The position numbers and the translations under genes are program-made. From Prunus persica (lineage: Eukaryota; Streptophyta; Magnoliopsida; Rosales; Rosaceae), in the NCBI RefSeq assembly GCF_000346465.2, contig NC_034012.1:12488972-12552971 (forward strand): 64,000 bases of DNA, given 5' to 3'. Positions 13,601 to 25,500 of this stretch are shown piece by piece (position 1 is the first letter of the stretch; each line of letters opens with the position of its first letter). The notes below the pieces were generated by a model, which saw only the letters and a program-made list of their open reading frames with translations, was not told the origin of the DNA and made no database searches.

Positions 13601-13940
13601 TATGGCATGTCTTGACCACACTCAACCCATCATGCCCTATAAAGATTCTTCCATGGATCAGATTCATTGAGTTTTTTTTTTTCTTCAAGGATGTCATGTA
13701 TTTTTTCATGTGAACAGCAAGCCTGAGTTTTCTTTATGTTCTGCACAAGCAACAATCAATCCACGAGTTTCAAGGTTGAATGGACCTTTTGTCAATTACC
13801 TCTTCCATTTTGCCACATGTAATTTCTTGTCACCAATGAGGAAGGATCAAGAAAAAGAAATATTCCAATTAGCTTTACAGCCCTTCAAGTATTCTGAGGG
13901 AATTTGTGCTCTACTTTTCTCAAAAGTGCTTCTCCCACAC
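10700..13940. other. Intergenic region between formin and Hsp20 genes
   Basis: The first 400 bases should hold the formin promoter and leader. After that I see AT-rich sequence with homopolymer tracts and no ORF resembling a known family. Short ORFs near 11996, 12314 and 12717 look like chance. An imperfect 29-30 base tandem repeat (GAACATTTTTTTTACTGTTG) lies at 12319-12370. Confidence 0.6.
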
Positions 13941-13947
13941 TATAAGA
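13941..13947 (+). promoter_or_regulatory. Possible TATA box of the Hsp20 gene
   Basis: TATAAGA lies 73 bases upstream of the ATG at 14014, a usual distance for a plant TATA box with a short leader. I found no perfect heat-shock element in the upstream 400 bases. Confidence 0.4.
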
Positions 13948-14013
13948 ACCAACAAGCCTCAAACCTCTCTCCACCACAGACTCAAAAGTTCAGTTTCTCT
14001 AATCTTCAATTCA

Positions 14014-14584
14014 ATGACTACTACTCGCAAGCAGCTTGAAGTTCTAACAGATGATCAAACTCCACACAAATGGTGTGTTTTATTGAGAGAAGATGTGTTC
14101 AAGAAGTTCATGTCTCAAGGCAGTCCAGCAGTGCACAAGGTTTTTGGTGGAGGATCATTGTTCAGTCCATTCTTGTTTGGGAAATTTTTTGATCCTTCTG
14201 ATGCCTTCCCACTGTGGGAGTTTGATGCAGATATCTTGTTGGCTGGTCTCAGAAGCTCTGGTCAAAGCAGTACTGTTGACTGGTTTCAAACAGATCAAGA
14301 TTATGTACTAAAAGCAGATCTACCAGGTAAGATTTCCAAATACTTCTAATATATATCTTAGTGATTCAAATCATCATGAACCAAGGAGACTGCATGGTTG
14401 AATTGTGTATATTATTTTGGCAGGCTGCAATATAGAAACCTAAGAAATATAGGTGGTATTATTCCTTAATTCACAAGTAAACCTTTTGAGTTTTCAGAGA
14501 CAAGGAAAGGGGACCTTTTTATCAAACATATATGTTAGGTTTTGTGGCTTTTGGTAATTGAACATTTAATGTTGGGCTCCAAAT

Positions 14585-14622
<38 letters not shown>

Positions 14623-14984
14623 GATTTTTGAACTATAAACTAAAAATTCAAGAGTGCAATGAAACAGAACAGTATTTTTGATTTGGTGAAACAGGAGATG
14701 GGAAAAACAATGTTCAGGTCTATGCAGAAAATGGGAAGGTTGTGGAAATTAGTGGGCAGTGGAAGCAGCAAGGAGGAGAGTCCAAGAGCACAAAAGATTG
14801 GAGAAGTGGGAATTGGTGGGAACATGGGTATGTTAGGAAGCTTGAGCTCCCACAAGATGCAGATTGGAGAAGAATAGAGGCCTCTGTGACTAATGACCTA
14901 CTTTTGGAAATCAAAATCCACAAGATCAACCCCTTGGATTGTGATATTAATCGTCTGACCATGAAAGATAAGGAAGCAGTGTAA
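14014..14984 (+). CDS. HSP21.7: Small heat-shock protein, class VI (Hsp21.7-like)
   Basis: Small heat-shock proteins hold unfolding proteins in a refoldable state. Two exons, 14014-14326 and 14695-14984, join in frame to 200 residues. The N-terminal arm starts MTTTRKQLEVL. The alpha-crystallin domain begins around VDWFQTDQDYVLKADLPG at the exon junction and continues with VQVYAENGKVVEISG and WWEHGYVRKLELP. The C-terminal part (NDLLLEIKIHK) lacks the canonical IXI tail, as expected for this outlying class. The intron splits the domain at LPG|DG and carries a (TA)n tract. Arabidopsis At5g54660 encodes the 21.7-kDa class VI protein directly beside FH5, the same arrangement as here. Confidence 0.9.
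14589..14619. repeat. (TA)n microsatellite in the Hsp20 intron
   Basis: An uninterrupted run of TA for 31 bases within the single intron. Such tracts are length-variable among accessions and usable as markers. Confidence 0.95.
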
Positions 14985-15139
14985 GTTAAACCAAAATATA
15001 CTGCTAGTGATGACTTGTTTATTTTGACTTACTTGTAACATAGATTGTGTTATGATGTACTTTCATACAAATCTGATCTCATCTGATATCCGATGGTATG
15101 CATGATATATTAGCTACAAAAGAAGAATCAACAAGCAAA

Positions 15140-15212
15140 GGGGATGTAGCTCAGATGGTAGAGCGCTCGCTTAGCATGCGAGAGGTACGGGGATCGATAC
15201 CCCGCATCTCCA
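15140..15212 (+). tRNA. tRNA-Ala (anticodon AGC)
   Basis: 73 bases fold into a full cloverleaf. The acceptor stem GGGGATG pairs with CATCTCC with one G-T wobble and is followed by discriminator A. The D arm contains GCTCAGATGGTAGAGC. The anticodon stem CTCGC/GCGAG carries loop TTAGCAT with AGC at 15173-15175. The T stem CGGGG/CCCCG carries loop ATCGATA, the usual plant tRNA-Ala(AGC) variant. No intron. The gene stands alone between the Hsp20 gene and a repeat-rich stretch. Confidence 0.98.
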
Positions 15213-15223
15213 TTTTGTTTTTT
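15213..15223 (+). terminator. RNA polymerase III terminator of tRNA-Ala
   Basis: TTTT, one G, then six T directly after the tRNA 3' end, the standard polymerase III stop signal. Confidence 0.8.
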
Positions 15224-16183
15224 GCCTTTTTCCATATTAATTTAGACGACTATGAGCTTATTGTCGTATCAAGTAGCTCACACATAGTGAACGACGCTAA
15301 AGTTAGAGAATCACAAACAATAAAGATAAGTTTGACGACAAAAAGGTGAGATAGGGTTGGTGGCATTCATATGGATTGCATATTTTTCCCTTTTTCTTCA
15401 TTTACAAAGAAAAGAGGTTTTTTTTTTTTCCTGAATAAATATGAATTAGACAGGTTATTAAGTACAAACTAAGCCAACTTACTCAGTTCTATCAAACCAA
15501 TCAAATGTTTTTTGTTGTTGCTTAACTAATTCTTTTTTCTTTTCCTCAACTTGAATTGAATCGAACCGCTTTGTAAGTCTTCATAATAGCTTAAGTGACA
15601 AAAAAGGATGGAGTATCTATTGATTATAATTAGAATAGAGAATAATAGGTTCATAACTTGTTGCCCTCAAAGAAAAGAAATTTTTTTTTGCTGCCCACAC
15701 ACATGAGGAGTTTTATTTATTTATTTATTTATTTTGTCTGAATACACACGAATAGTGTATATATATATTTTATACAAATAATACTCTATTTTAATTTATT
15801 CTAAACTACGAGGAAGAAAATTTGAACTCGGGTGCAGTATAGAGAGCACATCTACTCTAGACAACGTTAAGTATGAAGATTGATCCAATTAGATTAGTTG
15901 TCAGTTTTTTTTTTATCCAACTTCAATTTTATTTTTTTTGTGGGTAGAAAATGTTTTGCACTGTGTTTTGTTGTTGGTTTAAAATTTTTGTATTTTTTTA
16001 ACATTGTAGCTACGTTTAAGTTATTATTATTATTATTATTATTTTAATACAAGTGATAGTCTAAATTATAGGAAAGGGAGATTTCTCACACACACAACTA
16101 TGATGTCATGGGGGTTTGAACCTTAGACCTCTAGTTTGCAATTCAATGCCTTTTTTCACTTCGCTAGACCCCATTGGCTTTTA
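15224..16183. other. Repeat-rich intergenic stretch
   Basis: No gene seen. It holds SINE-like remnants with tRNA-type boxes (TTTGAACTCGGG near 15820 and GGTTTGAACCTTAG near 16115), a TTATT-rich run near 15715 and a (TTA)n run near 16020. Confidence 0.55.
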
Positions 16184-17078
16184 GAGCACTTCCACCCAAG
16201 GACGGAACCATGATTAACATGTACCAAACATCTAGAGTAAGAAGAAAAATATAGATTGTAGAAAGAAAAAAAAATGTATATTAAACTTATTTTGAAATAG
16301 GTTAAGCTCTATGGCCATTTTAATTGTTTTTTTATCAAGTCTTTTTAACCTATTTGATTAGTTATGATAAGAATTAAGATTTTCCAACTAAATCTATCCA
16401 AGTATATATATATATATATATTTATACTAAAGAAATTAATATCTACTAAAACCCAAAAGAGAAAGATATAAAAATCAGCAAAGAAAAGCCAATATAACTT
16501 CACATTATTACTCAAAATGAATTTATTAGGGTAGCCATTAACTTTAAACATGCAAAATCCCTTTAATATTTTATAATACATTGCCCTGATTGGTGAAAAC
16601 TTAAAAAACATTGGAGGGGCCAAGGCCACCTCTGGCCTAAAGGTGGCTCCGTCCCTGACTTCCACCCATTTGTCATAACAAAAGGCAAGAGCAATCACTT
16701 TTTCACGTGAATAGTGTATGCCATAGCAATTTTTTTTATGCATTCCCATCCCATTTTCATGGTAACCCAAGGGCAACCACTATTCACATAAAATATGATG
16801 AGATGAATTTGTATGGAGTTTTGGTGTGGAAAGTGAAAAACATGGCTAGATATTTATAGAAAAATGATATTTTGTTTCAATTTTTTTGGTATTTAAATTG
16901 GCAATCGACATCACACTGACATTAGCATGAGGTCACCTTGCCCAAACAAGTTTTGCCTTTAGGCTCGCCGGGGCTTGAGGACCCCACCTCTTTTTTGGGC
17001 TGGATTTCACCATTGAAATGGGTTTTGGGAGCTTAGGGGGGCCTTTTGCCTACGCTAGGCTCACCGCTGGAACTGCTC
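16184..17078. mobile_element. Tourist/Harbinger-like MITE, interrupted by another element
   Basis: The left end TTA|GAGCACTTCCACC and the right end GGAACTGCTC|TTA are inverted repeats flanked by TTA trinucleotides (16181-16183 and 17079-17081), the target duplication typical of PIF/Harbinger MITEs. Without the inner insertion (16197-16657 plus a 9-base duplication) the element is about 425 bases. It has no coding capacity. The right part is GC-richer and contains direct GGGG/CCCC tracts. Confidence 0.65.
16197..16657. mobile_element. Short non-autonomous hAT/MULE-like element nested in the Harbinger-like MITE
   Basis: The ends are CAAGGACGGAACCA and, inverted, CAGGGACGGAGCCA, similar to the ends of the hAT element at 154-4121. 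ACTTCCACC is directly repeated outside both ends (16188-16196 and 16658-16666). A 9-base duplication fits Mutator-like elements better than hAT (8), so the superfamily is uncertain. The duplicated bases belong to the terminal repeat of the surrounding MITE, which proves the order of insertion. Confidence 0.65.
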
Positions 17079-17175
17079 TTAACATGGGAGTTACGTTTGA
17101 GTTATTAATATTATTAAACAAAAAAATTAGTACAAACTATAATCTAAACTATAAGAAGAGAGATTTCTCACACAC

Positions 17176-18329
17176 ACTTTAACATCATAGTTACGTTTGA
17201 GTTTTTTTTATTTTTCCGTGAGTTATAAAAATACATAATCACGTTATGTTGGATTATGGCATTGAATAAGTATTGGATTGATGTTGAATTGAGTTACAAT
17301 GTTTGAAGTCCAAAAAAGCCCAAGCAACTCAAAAATATCTAAACTATCCAATCCAGCTCAAAACTGATCCAAGCCAAATTTCCAATCCAAATATATTTGG
17401 ATTTGGACCACATAGCGAACATAAACATTAATAAAATTAGATTGGACAATGTTGCAGTCGACATGACAAATAAAATGACATTATATGTGCATGTTAAGTT
17501 TCATCATGTCGGGTCTATGAAACACCACCATTAAACAAGCTGAGTTAGTAGTTATATGGAAAACATGATAGCGACACGTCACCTTATTTTTGTGAAATAT
17601 GTTTTTAGTTATTTTTTTATTTTTGAAAAATCTTTTAACTTTTAACTTATTTCTTTTTCATATATGTTTTTTGGTTCATTTTTTTGGACATTTCTATCTA
17701 ATATGTTTGTTTGACATAAGTTTTTATGGTATTAGAAGATGTTTGATTTAGGTTGTGTTATGCTTGATTATTCGATAGTATTTTCATATTTTGGAGTTCT
17801 ATTGACAATAAAATAGAATAAAATGGGTAGACATATAAATGCAAAATATGTAAATGAATTTAGATTCTTATATATTTGAACGTGATAAATTAATAGTTAG
17901 GATAAATTGGATAATTTTTAGATGCGTTCTAATTTAATGTGACATTTTCTTCTTCATACAAGATGAATGTCTCAAAAGAAATACTACGAAATTAAAATTA
18001 ATATAGAGCCAAATGCTTTAATATAATGTCAAATATGGGTAAATTTGTAATGAAAAAGCTATCAAAATGTGGATCACATCGGCAGTCTAATAGTCCATAG
18101 AATAAGTTTTAGACTTTTCAGTTAATGTTTTGTTTATCGGTGATAAGCATTTTTGGTTCAACTAAATTCAACTAGACAAATATAATTAGACTCAATCAAC
18201 ACATTTTGATTCATTCAACACATCCTTTCATGACATGTCTATTATTAAAAATAGATAGACTACTTAATTGACTTTGTTCACATCATATTAAAACTCATTT
18301 GGATAACGTTTTATTTTTAATATTTTTTT
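17176..18329. other. AT-rich intergenic stretch
   Basis: No ORF, RNA or clear repeat structure recognised. Base composition is strongly AT-rich throughout. Confidence 0.6.
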
Positions 18330-18456
18330 GAAGACATTTTTTTATTGAGAGGGGACAATAGCATACTAAATTCACACACACTATACCGATACTAGGACTC
18401 GAACCCTGACATTCCCTAAAAGAACAATTACTCAAAATCACTACACAAGTGAATCA
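18330..18456 (-). mobile_element. SINE-like element, minus-strand copy
   Basis: Read on the minus strand it has a tRNA-like B box (GGGTTCGAGTCCTAG), a body with GTATAGTGTGTGTGAATTTAG, and an A-rich end after CCCCTCTCAAT. It aligns through its whole length with the plus-strand copy at 19813-19948. Confidence 0.7.
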
Positions 18457-18983
18457 TTTTTTAATTTTAAAATATTTATATTAGTGTATTATGGTGCAAC
18501 TCATATTTTTTGAGCTTATGGTGCAGGCGACCATATAATATAAGTAAATCCAAATATATGGGACGCCATAGAACTCACAAACTTGGAGGATTTTGACTGG
18601 TAAACAAGTTCTGTGGTCAACCAGTTGTGTTGGAGTTTGGAGCCGCCCAAGCATTAGGGTTTTGTTCGAGTTGGCATTCACATAAAACAATAAACACTTG
18701 GCAACAATATAAGACAATACTAGGGGGATTTATATATATAAATTGCTTGAGGACTTATATAACTATTTGTTTCTCACCAAAGAAAAAGTATATCTATAGT
18801 TAGATCAATTCCTCACTTAATTAGGTATATTATTTTTCTTTTGGTGAACAACTCAAATATATTTTGGAAATAATGGTAAATACACATGCAAATTTGGTCC
18901 GCAGCAATTATAACGACATTTTATATCTTTATTATGTTGCTCCGTTGTCAATTTTTTCACCTGAATTATACCAAACATTTAAT

Positions 18984-19388
18984 AATGTTACTTTATGTAG
19001 GTGAAAAGAATGTTAAATGCATTCACCATTTACGCATATCATGTTTGTTTTTTTTAGAAAATTTTGACAGGACGAGAGAAATTTTATTGATAAAATGAAG
19101 AATTGTAACGCGGGAATAAAACGCCTGATTTCGACTCAAAGAATGACATAATAGGGTGTCCTGAATAAAATCAGGAGACACCTCAAACCAAATAAAATTA
19201 TCCACATTATACAGACCAAATCGAACAAGTTGGTGTGCAATATCATTTACTTTCCTATGGATAAATTGAAAAAGAGAATCAAGAATCTGTTTAGGCATAT
19301 CATGTCAAACTAACTTTATACCAAACATTTAAAATTGCGTAAATGGTAAAAGCATTTAACATTTTTTCACCCGCGTGCGTAATGTTGC
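18984..19388. mobile_element. Foldback MITE split by a LINE insertion
   Basis: About 50 bases at 18984-19036 (GTGAAAAGAATGTTAAATGC, then CCATTTACGCA) are the imperfect inverted complement of 19333-19388. Between them lies a 5'-truncated LINE with its own target duplication. Outer target duplication was not identified. Confidence 0.6.
19045..19294 (-). mobile_element. 5'-truncated LINE with RNase H-like C-terminus
   Basis: The minus strand encodes a fragment (19023-19298 frame) with RKVNDIAHQLVRFGL and WFEVSPDFIQDTL. This matches the C-terminal RNase H-like end of plant LINE polyproteins (usually NxVAHxLAR and WxExPPxxI). An A-rich tail on the minus strand appears as the T run at 19047-19055. 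GCATATCATGT flanks both ends (19034-19044 and 19295-19305), an 11-base target duplication. Only about 250 bases are present, so it was dead on arrival by incomplete reverse transcription. Confidence 0.8.
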
Positions 19389-19812
19389 ACACTCATTGTG
19401 TGCAACAAAGTGGAGCGTGGAGCTTATAACTTCAGAGGCTCCTTGGTCCCGAAAATGCATTCATTGAATTGAAACAAGCCAAACGGCACTTGCACAGAAA
19501 TTATTAGTTTTTATTGAGAAACCTAAAAATAAAAATAAATAAAAAAAAGTCAGCCGGAGAAGAAAAAAGAAAGAAATCATAAGCTATCAGAAATATGAAA
19601 TAGAATTTGAGGTTCTTATATGAAAATGATAAGAAAGAGAGAGAAAGATAGATAGTATTTTGTTCAATTTGTGTTATTTTGGCTGATTAGATTTGAATGT
19701 TTTATACCGCAAATTGGCCGGGGCAATGAGCTTGCCCTTTGTACTTAAATTTGAGTCCCCTTTCATGTAGAATAAATTAATTTAGAGTATTTAGGATATC
19801 ACTTGTTTCCAA

Positions 19813-19948
19813 AGGACTCACTAGTGTAGTAGTTTGAAGTAATTGCTTTTTCAGGCAAGATCCTAAATTCGAGTCCTAGCATTGGTACAGTGTGTAAAAG
19901 TTTAATATATTATTGTTCCTCTCAATAGGAAAGATTCCTAAAAAAAAG
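19813..19948 (+). mobile_element. SINE-like element, plus-strand copy
   Basis: It starts near GGACTCACTAGTGTAGTAG, has a B-box-like ATTCGAGTCCTAG at about 19867, the body segment GTACAGTGTGTAAAAG, CCTCTCAATAGG and a final A run. It is the same family as 18330-18456 in opposite orientation. The promoter boxes support derivation from a tRNA. Confidence 0.7.
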
Positions 19949-22088
19949 AAAAAGAATAGCATTTGTTTAAAGAAAAATTCCTTCTTAATATGGATCATTA
20001 GGCAACCACCTGCCTGACATTTAAAATTTGATTAATGTCACCCGACATCTCACATGTTACCTAATTACTAATTAGAAAGGCAAGCTATGAACATCAAAAT
20101 ATAGACAAAGAATTTAGGACTTTATTCCATTTGGTAAAGAAAGCCATATGTAATCAGCAGCATATAATGAAAAAAAAAAAGTGATCATCCCGATAGCATC
20201 TATATCACCTTGAAATTATCTTCTTTTTCTTTTCAGATTGCATAAAAACACGTTTGGTATATATCTTTACAAAGATTTCATGAAAATAAAATAAAAAATA
20301 AAATAAAAACTTTGGAGAGAGAGAGAGAGAGAGAAGGAGTTTAGTTCATTAATTAGCAATGGCTAAACAAGAAGCTTCCTAAAAAGGTGATTAGATGAGA
20401 TGAGAAAGTGACAACAAGAATGGGAGCTGAGCACCAAGAAATGAAAAGGGAATACCAACAAACTAGTTGCACACACCCCCGCCTGATGGGAACTTACATC
20501 CTTTTGTTTGTTTCCAAAGAAAATAATTGGTAGAAAATTTAAAGTTTTCCGGGAAAATTAAAAGTGAAAATACTTTACCTCCATTTCAAGCAAGTAAAGA
20601 TAAGATCTTTAGATTATTTATTTATTTATTAAATCTTATCTGGTGGGAAAAAGTTTGGGGAGAGCTGGAGCTGGCCTTGAGTTGCTTGCTTAAGCTACAG
20701 CAAAAGAGAGAAGAACCATAAATAATACTATAAAAAATTAGTTGCACCAAATGTTTCTAATTTAAGAATGTGACAACTGCTAAGAATTCATCATTCAACT
20801 TGAATTATTGGGATAATCATTACTGAATTCTTTTTGTCTTTTAATTTGACGAGACAAAATACTTTATAATCATTACCTCTAACTCTGGCTCAATTCCAAC
20901 CAAACCATCATTTGGAAATGTAATTTAGGCCAAGCTATATGCAACTTTATTTTATTTATTATTATGATTATTATAATTTTTGTTAAAGTTAGAAAAGAAG
21001 AGGAGAGAAAACTCAGACACACAGGTACTATAGAGATTTAAACCGATCGGTATGTAGCTATATGCACGTATTTTAATTAAGTTATTTTGTTCGAAAAAGT
21101 ATAAACAAGAAAAACATGGTTTTTTTTTCTCATTGGATGAATACATATGTAATGTTTTTTTTTTCTGTCAATGATTGTGAAACCCCAAAAGCGACTTCTT
21201 AATTTCTTGTGTTTATTGTTGGGTCAAAATGTGATGCATTCTGACAATTTTGGTTCATCCTTTCAAAACTCCAAAGATGGTGATATAGCATTCTCAAAAC
21301 AAAAGCAATCTAAAAAACCAATTAATGTATAACCTGACACAGAATTTTCTTATTAAAAACGCATTCAAACGTAGTTTAGAATTCATCTCTTGAAACAGAA
21401 AAAAGGAATTCAAAAGTTGAAATCAAATATTGAAAACCAATGTTCACTCAATTTCAGGATAATCATATTTTATATTATATTATAAAAAGTAGGCCAAAAT
21501 GACATATATAGTCCTTATAATTTTCCCCATTTTCATTTTAATCATTCTATTTTATACTCATTAAAGGGTGGATGAAAAGATAATTTGAGCGATACATGCT
21601 AGTATATGACCTAAATAGCATGTCATTTGACAAATTTAAAAAAATTGTAGTTAATTGAAAGTATTTCAATTCTTTTTATGCCAAATGTATTTTTTGGAAC
21701 TGAACTTAAAAATCAATTCGGGAAATAAAATTATGAAAACAAACATAAGGGTAGTTTAGGCATTGCATTGTTCCAATGAAACTGTTGAAGATGGTACCGC
21801 CTGATCCCCAATTCAAAAACATTCAAATGCCAACGGCAGTAAAATCAAACCTTACCCAACAACAGCCAATAAACTAATGAAATAATCACAAAATCAAATA
21901 AATAAATTCAACTATTTTTAAATTTTAAAGAAGATTAAAGATTTGTTTTTTAATTTGGCAAACGAAAACAAATATTTTGCTATCACTGGGTTTCTTGCTT
22001 GGGGATCATCCATCTTCCTGCTCGTTGAAGCAACGGCTGAGATTTCACTGTTTGCTTTGAATGCAATTCATGGCCCCACACAACAACA

Positions 22089-22131
<43 letters not shown>

Positions 22132-22590
22132 TTATTATTCTTCTTCTGCTTATTCAAATATTTTTCAAGAGACAGATTCAGTCTTCATTTCCCATAAGAT
22201 ACAACCAGCTACTCCTACAAGCTAAAACTACAACCCCATCAAATATAGCAATTCCAAGCCTTGGTTTTTAGTCACCATCCACTTGTTTTTCATGGGTTCC
22301 TTCTAGTTTTCGCATTTGGGTTTTGGAATGTGTGCTTCATTTGATTTCTTGGTGAATTTTTTGTGGGTTTCTGGAGACACAGAGCTAGGGCACCAAATAT
22401 AACATTTTCAAGACGGGTTTCGATCACTTTCCACGTATTTTTCTTGGGTTGCTTTTGGGTGTGTCTTTCTTTGTTGGGTTGTAGATTGTGTTCTTGAAAG
22501 TTGTGTTTTTTTTTTTTACAAGTGTTGGTGTTGGTGATGAAGTATTGAAGTGGGTGTGAAAAGTGGCAAAAGTTTTAGAGGGGGAAAAAA
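19949..22590. other. Intergenic region and promoter side of the kinesin gene
   Basis: No gene recognised. It contains a (GA)n tract at 20315-20334, a repeat-like piece near 20980 and AT-rich filler. From about 22000 the CT-rich sequence is likely the kinesin promoter and 5' leader. Confidence 0.55.
22093..22127. repeat. (CT)n microsatellite upstream of the kinesin
   Basis: A pure CT run of about 35 bases, some 460 bases before the kinesin ATG. Pyrimidine patches of this kind are common near plant transcription starts. Confidence 0.9.
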
Positions 22591-25500
22591 ATGGTGGGCA
22601 CTGCGAGAAATGGGAGAGTCCGACACGCGTTTTCAGTGGTAAATGGGGGACAAGACTTGGGTCCGAGTAGCGCTCCGGCGAGTAATGCGGGTTCGGAGTG
22701 TGATGGTATTGAATTTACCAGAGAGGATGTTGAAGCATTGTTGAATGAGAGACCCAGAAGGAAGGACAGGTTCAATCTCAAGGTCAGTGAGCTTTTACTT
22801 CTTAAAATATGTGATTTTTTCTCTGAACTTTTGAGCTTTTGAATAAATGGTAATTTTGTTTTATTTGGATTAGTTCACCTGAAATGCGTTTTGGATTTTT
22901 TTCAATTTTATCATGTTTCATATTGATTGATTTTCTAGGAAAAATGTGACACTCTGACTGAGTATATTAAAAGGCTGAAACTTTGTATAAAATGGTTCCA
23001 AGAGCTTGAAGGAAGCTATCTGTTTGAGCGCGAGAAGTTACAGAATAGTGTTGAAGTGTCAGAGCGGCAATGCAATGAAATGGGTATGATTGACATCTTT
23101 TTTGTGTTCGTATTCTCAATGCAGTTGCTGAAGAAATTACTTATATTTATTTTGATTATAGGGATCTTATTCAAAAACAAGGAAGAAGAATTGAATTCAA
23201 TCATTGCGGAGCTGAGAAAAAGTTTTGCTTCTGTAGAAGAGAAATTTACAAAAGAAGAATTGGATAAGATGGTAAGTAGGGTGGGTCGGATATCCAATGT
23301 GTCTGATTTTAGCTGACTGATGTAGATTATTTAACATTCTTGTACATGACAATCAGACTGCAATGGAATCTCTCACTAGAGAAAGGGAGGCTAGGCTTGA
23401 AATTGAGCGATCGCAAAATTCCCTCTCGGATGAGCTTGGGAGAGTCCAAAGAGAGCTCTCAAGTGCTAATCAGAAGGTGAAGTAGAATATCTATTCCTTT
23501 ACTTCTTTTTCCTCATTATTGATAAGTATAGAGTTTCCTTATAAATATTTTAATCTGAATACTTTTCTTTTTGGGAATTCCTCAGATAACTTCACTGAAT
23601 GATATGTACAAACGATTGCAAGACTACATTGCTAGCTTGCAACAATATAATAGTAAACTGCACATGGACCTCTCTACAGTTGAGGAAGACCTTAAGCGCG
23701 TAGAGAAGGAAAAGACTAGTATGGTGGAGAACCTGAGCATGTTAAGGGGTCAACTTTCAGTGACGAGGGTGAGTTTCTTAGTATGAACTGTTTCTAATTG
23801 CATACTGTAGTTCCCTGATGAAGTATCTAGAGAAGGAAAAACTTTTAATGATTATATTGTTGTTGAATGTGCTTATCAGTTGCACTTTTAAGTTTTGACT
23901 AAAGACCAGATATTGCACTCCCTTAGGATTGTATCCTGCCTTCATTGGGAATGATGATGTTGTAGATGGTAGAGGTCTTTCTTCCTTTATGTTGCCAGTA
24001 GGCCCTAATAGGCCTTTCATGAATGGCATTTTAATTACTGACTATATTTTTGAGAAACTTTTTGCATTCAAGGGTCTAGAAGAAATTTTTTTTCCCTTTC
24101 CAATATAAATTCAAGTTTTAGGGAACGATCTTGTAGTCAACTTTATTGTAGCACCGATAAGACAGTTATTATTATTTGTAGTCGTGACTTGAGTTTCGTC
24201 AGTGCATTTTTTAGCTTGGTATAAGGAATGGATCAAATAGTATGTAATCTAAAAGTTGAGTTTTGTCCTGTGTTCTCTCTTGCCCTCCTTTTGAAAATGA
24301 GCCGTCTCTAACTTTTATTTGATGGATGGATACAGCAATCTCAAGATGATGCTATAAAGCAGAGGGATTCTTTGGTAAATGAAGTTGCATGCCTTCGGAT
24401 GGAGTTGCAACAGGTGAGAGATGATCGTGATCGACATCAACTCCAAGTGCAGACTCTAACAGCTGAATATACAAAGTATAAAGAGTCGATGGAAAAATCT
24501 TGTTTTGACTTGGATAACCTCACATCAAAAAAGGACGAACTGGAGGTTGTTTATATAATTCTATCTTTCTTCTTATGTAGGTTTTGTTTCTATTTTTTGC
24601 TAACATATTACAATGCTGGGTATTCTTCAGGAAAGATGTCTGTCACAAAGTAACGAGATAAGGACTTTGAAGGACCAACTACTGACTGCAGAGGGGAAAC
24701 TACAGGTGATAATATCTGGTTATTATATGTTGCATGGACTATGTATGACATATTGGTTATGTACACTTTCGTTTTGGAATGAAATGGTTGAACCACTTGC
24801 TCATCATTTTGGTTAAATTTTCTAAGTATAATTATGTTTCTCCTAGATGTCCGACTTATCTACACTGGAAACAAGAGCAGAATATGAAGGGCAAAAGAAA
24901 CTTATAAGTGAGTTACAAACTCGCCTGGCAGATGCAGAATTTAAGCTTATTGATGGAGAGATGCTGCGTAAAAAGTTGCACAATACCATCTTGGTAAATC
25001 TTCTGCGATTGCTTTTATCAGCTACTTTGTCTGCACCATACTAAATCTCTCATTCTGTAGGAACTGAAAGGGAACATCCGCGTATTCTGTAGAGTGCGAC
25101 CTCTGTTGGCTGATGATGGTCCTAGCACAGAAGGGAAGGTTATCTCTTATCCAACAGCAATGGATGCTCTCGGACGGGGCATTGATTTAGTGCAAACTGG
25201 TACATTACTTGAAAAATAGTAGTAGATAACAAGTCTTATTCTTGCATGTTTTCCTGTGCTTTTTGTTGATCAAACTCACATATTGTCTGTATTTGTCATC
25301 AGGGCAAAAACATTCTTTCACATTTGACAAAGTTTTTATGCCTGATGTATCACAAGAAGATGTATTTGAAGACATTTCGCAGCTTGTTCAAAGTGCCCTT
25401 GATGGTTATAAGGTGATGAAAAGCTTGTTGTATTCTTTAAGTGACTATTGCATTTCATGCCAAGCAACTCATTTAATGTCTAATTAAATTAATTTTGCCT

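Larger units (their letters stand above)
16008..17175. repeat. Two direct copies of a short dispersed repeat
   Basis: 16008-16100 and 17089-17175 share TACGTTTRAGTTATT, then a CTAAAYTATARGAA segment and AGATTTCTCACACACAC. Copies flank the nested MITE pair about 1.08 kb apart. Related pieces with ACTCACACGCAC or ACTCAGACACAC occur near 20980 and 63185, so this is a dispersed family, perhaps SINE-derived. Confidence 0.6.

Noticed and set aside
15098..15349. ORF of 83 residues across the tRNA
   Set aside because: It translates straight through tRNA-Ala; the MVERSL-REVRGSIP-type peptide is the well-known artefact of translating a tRNA gene.
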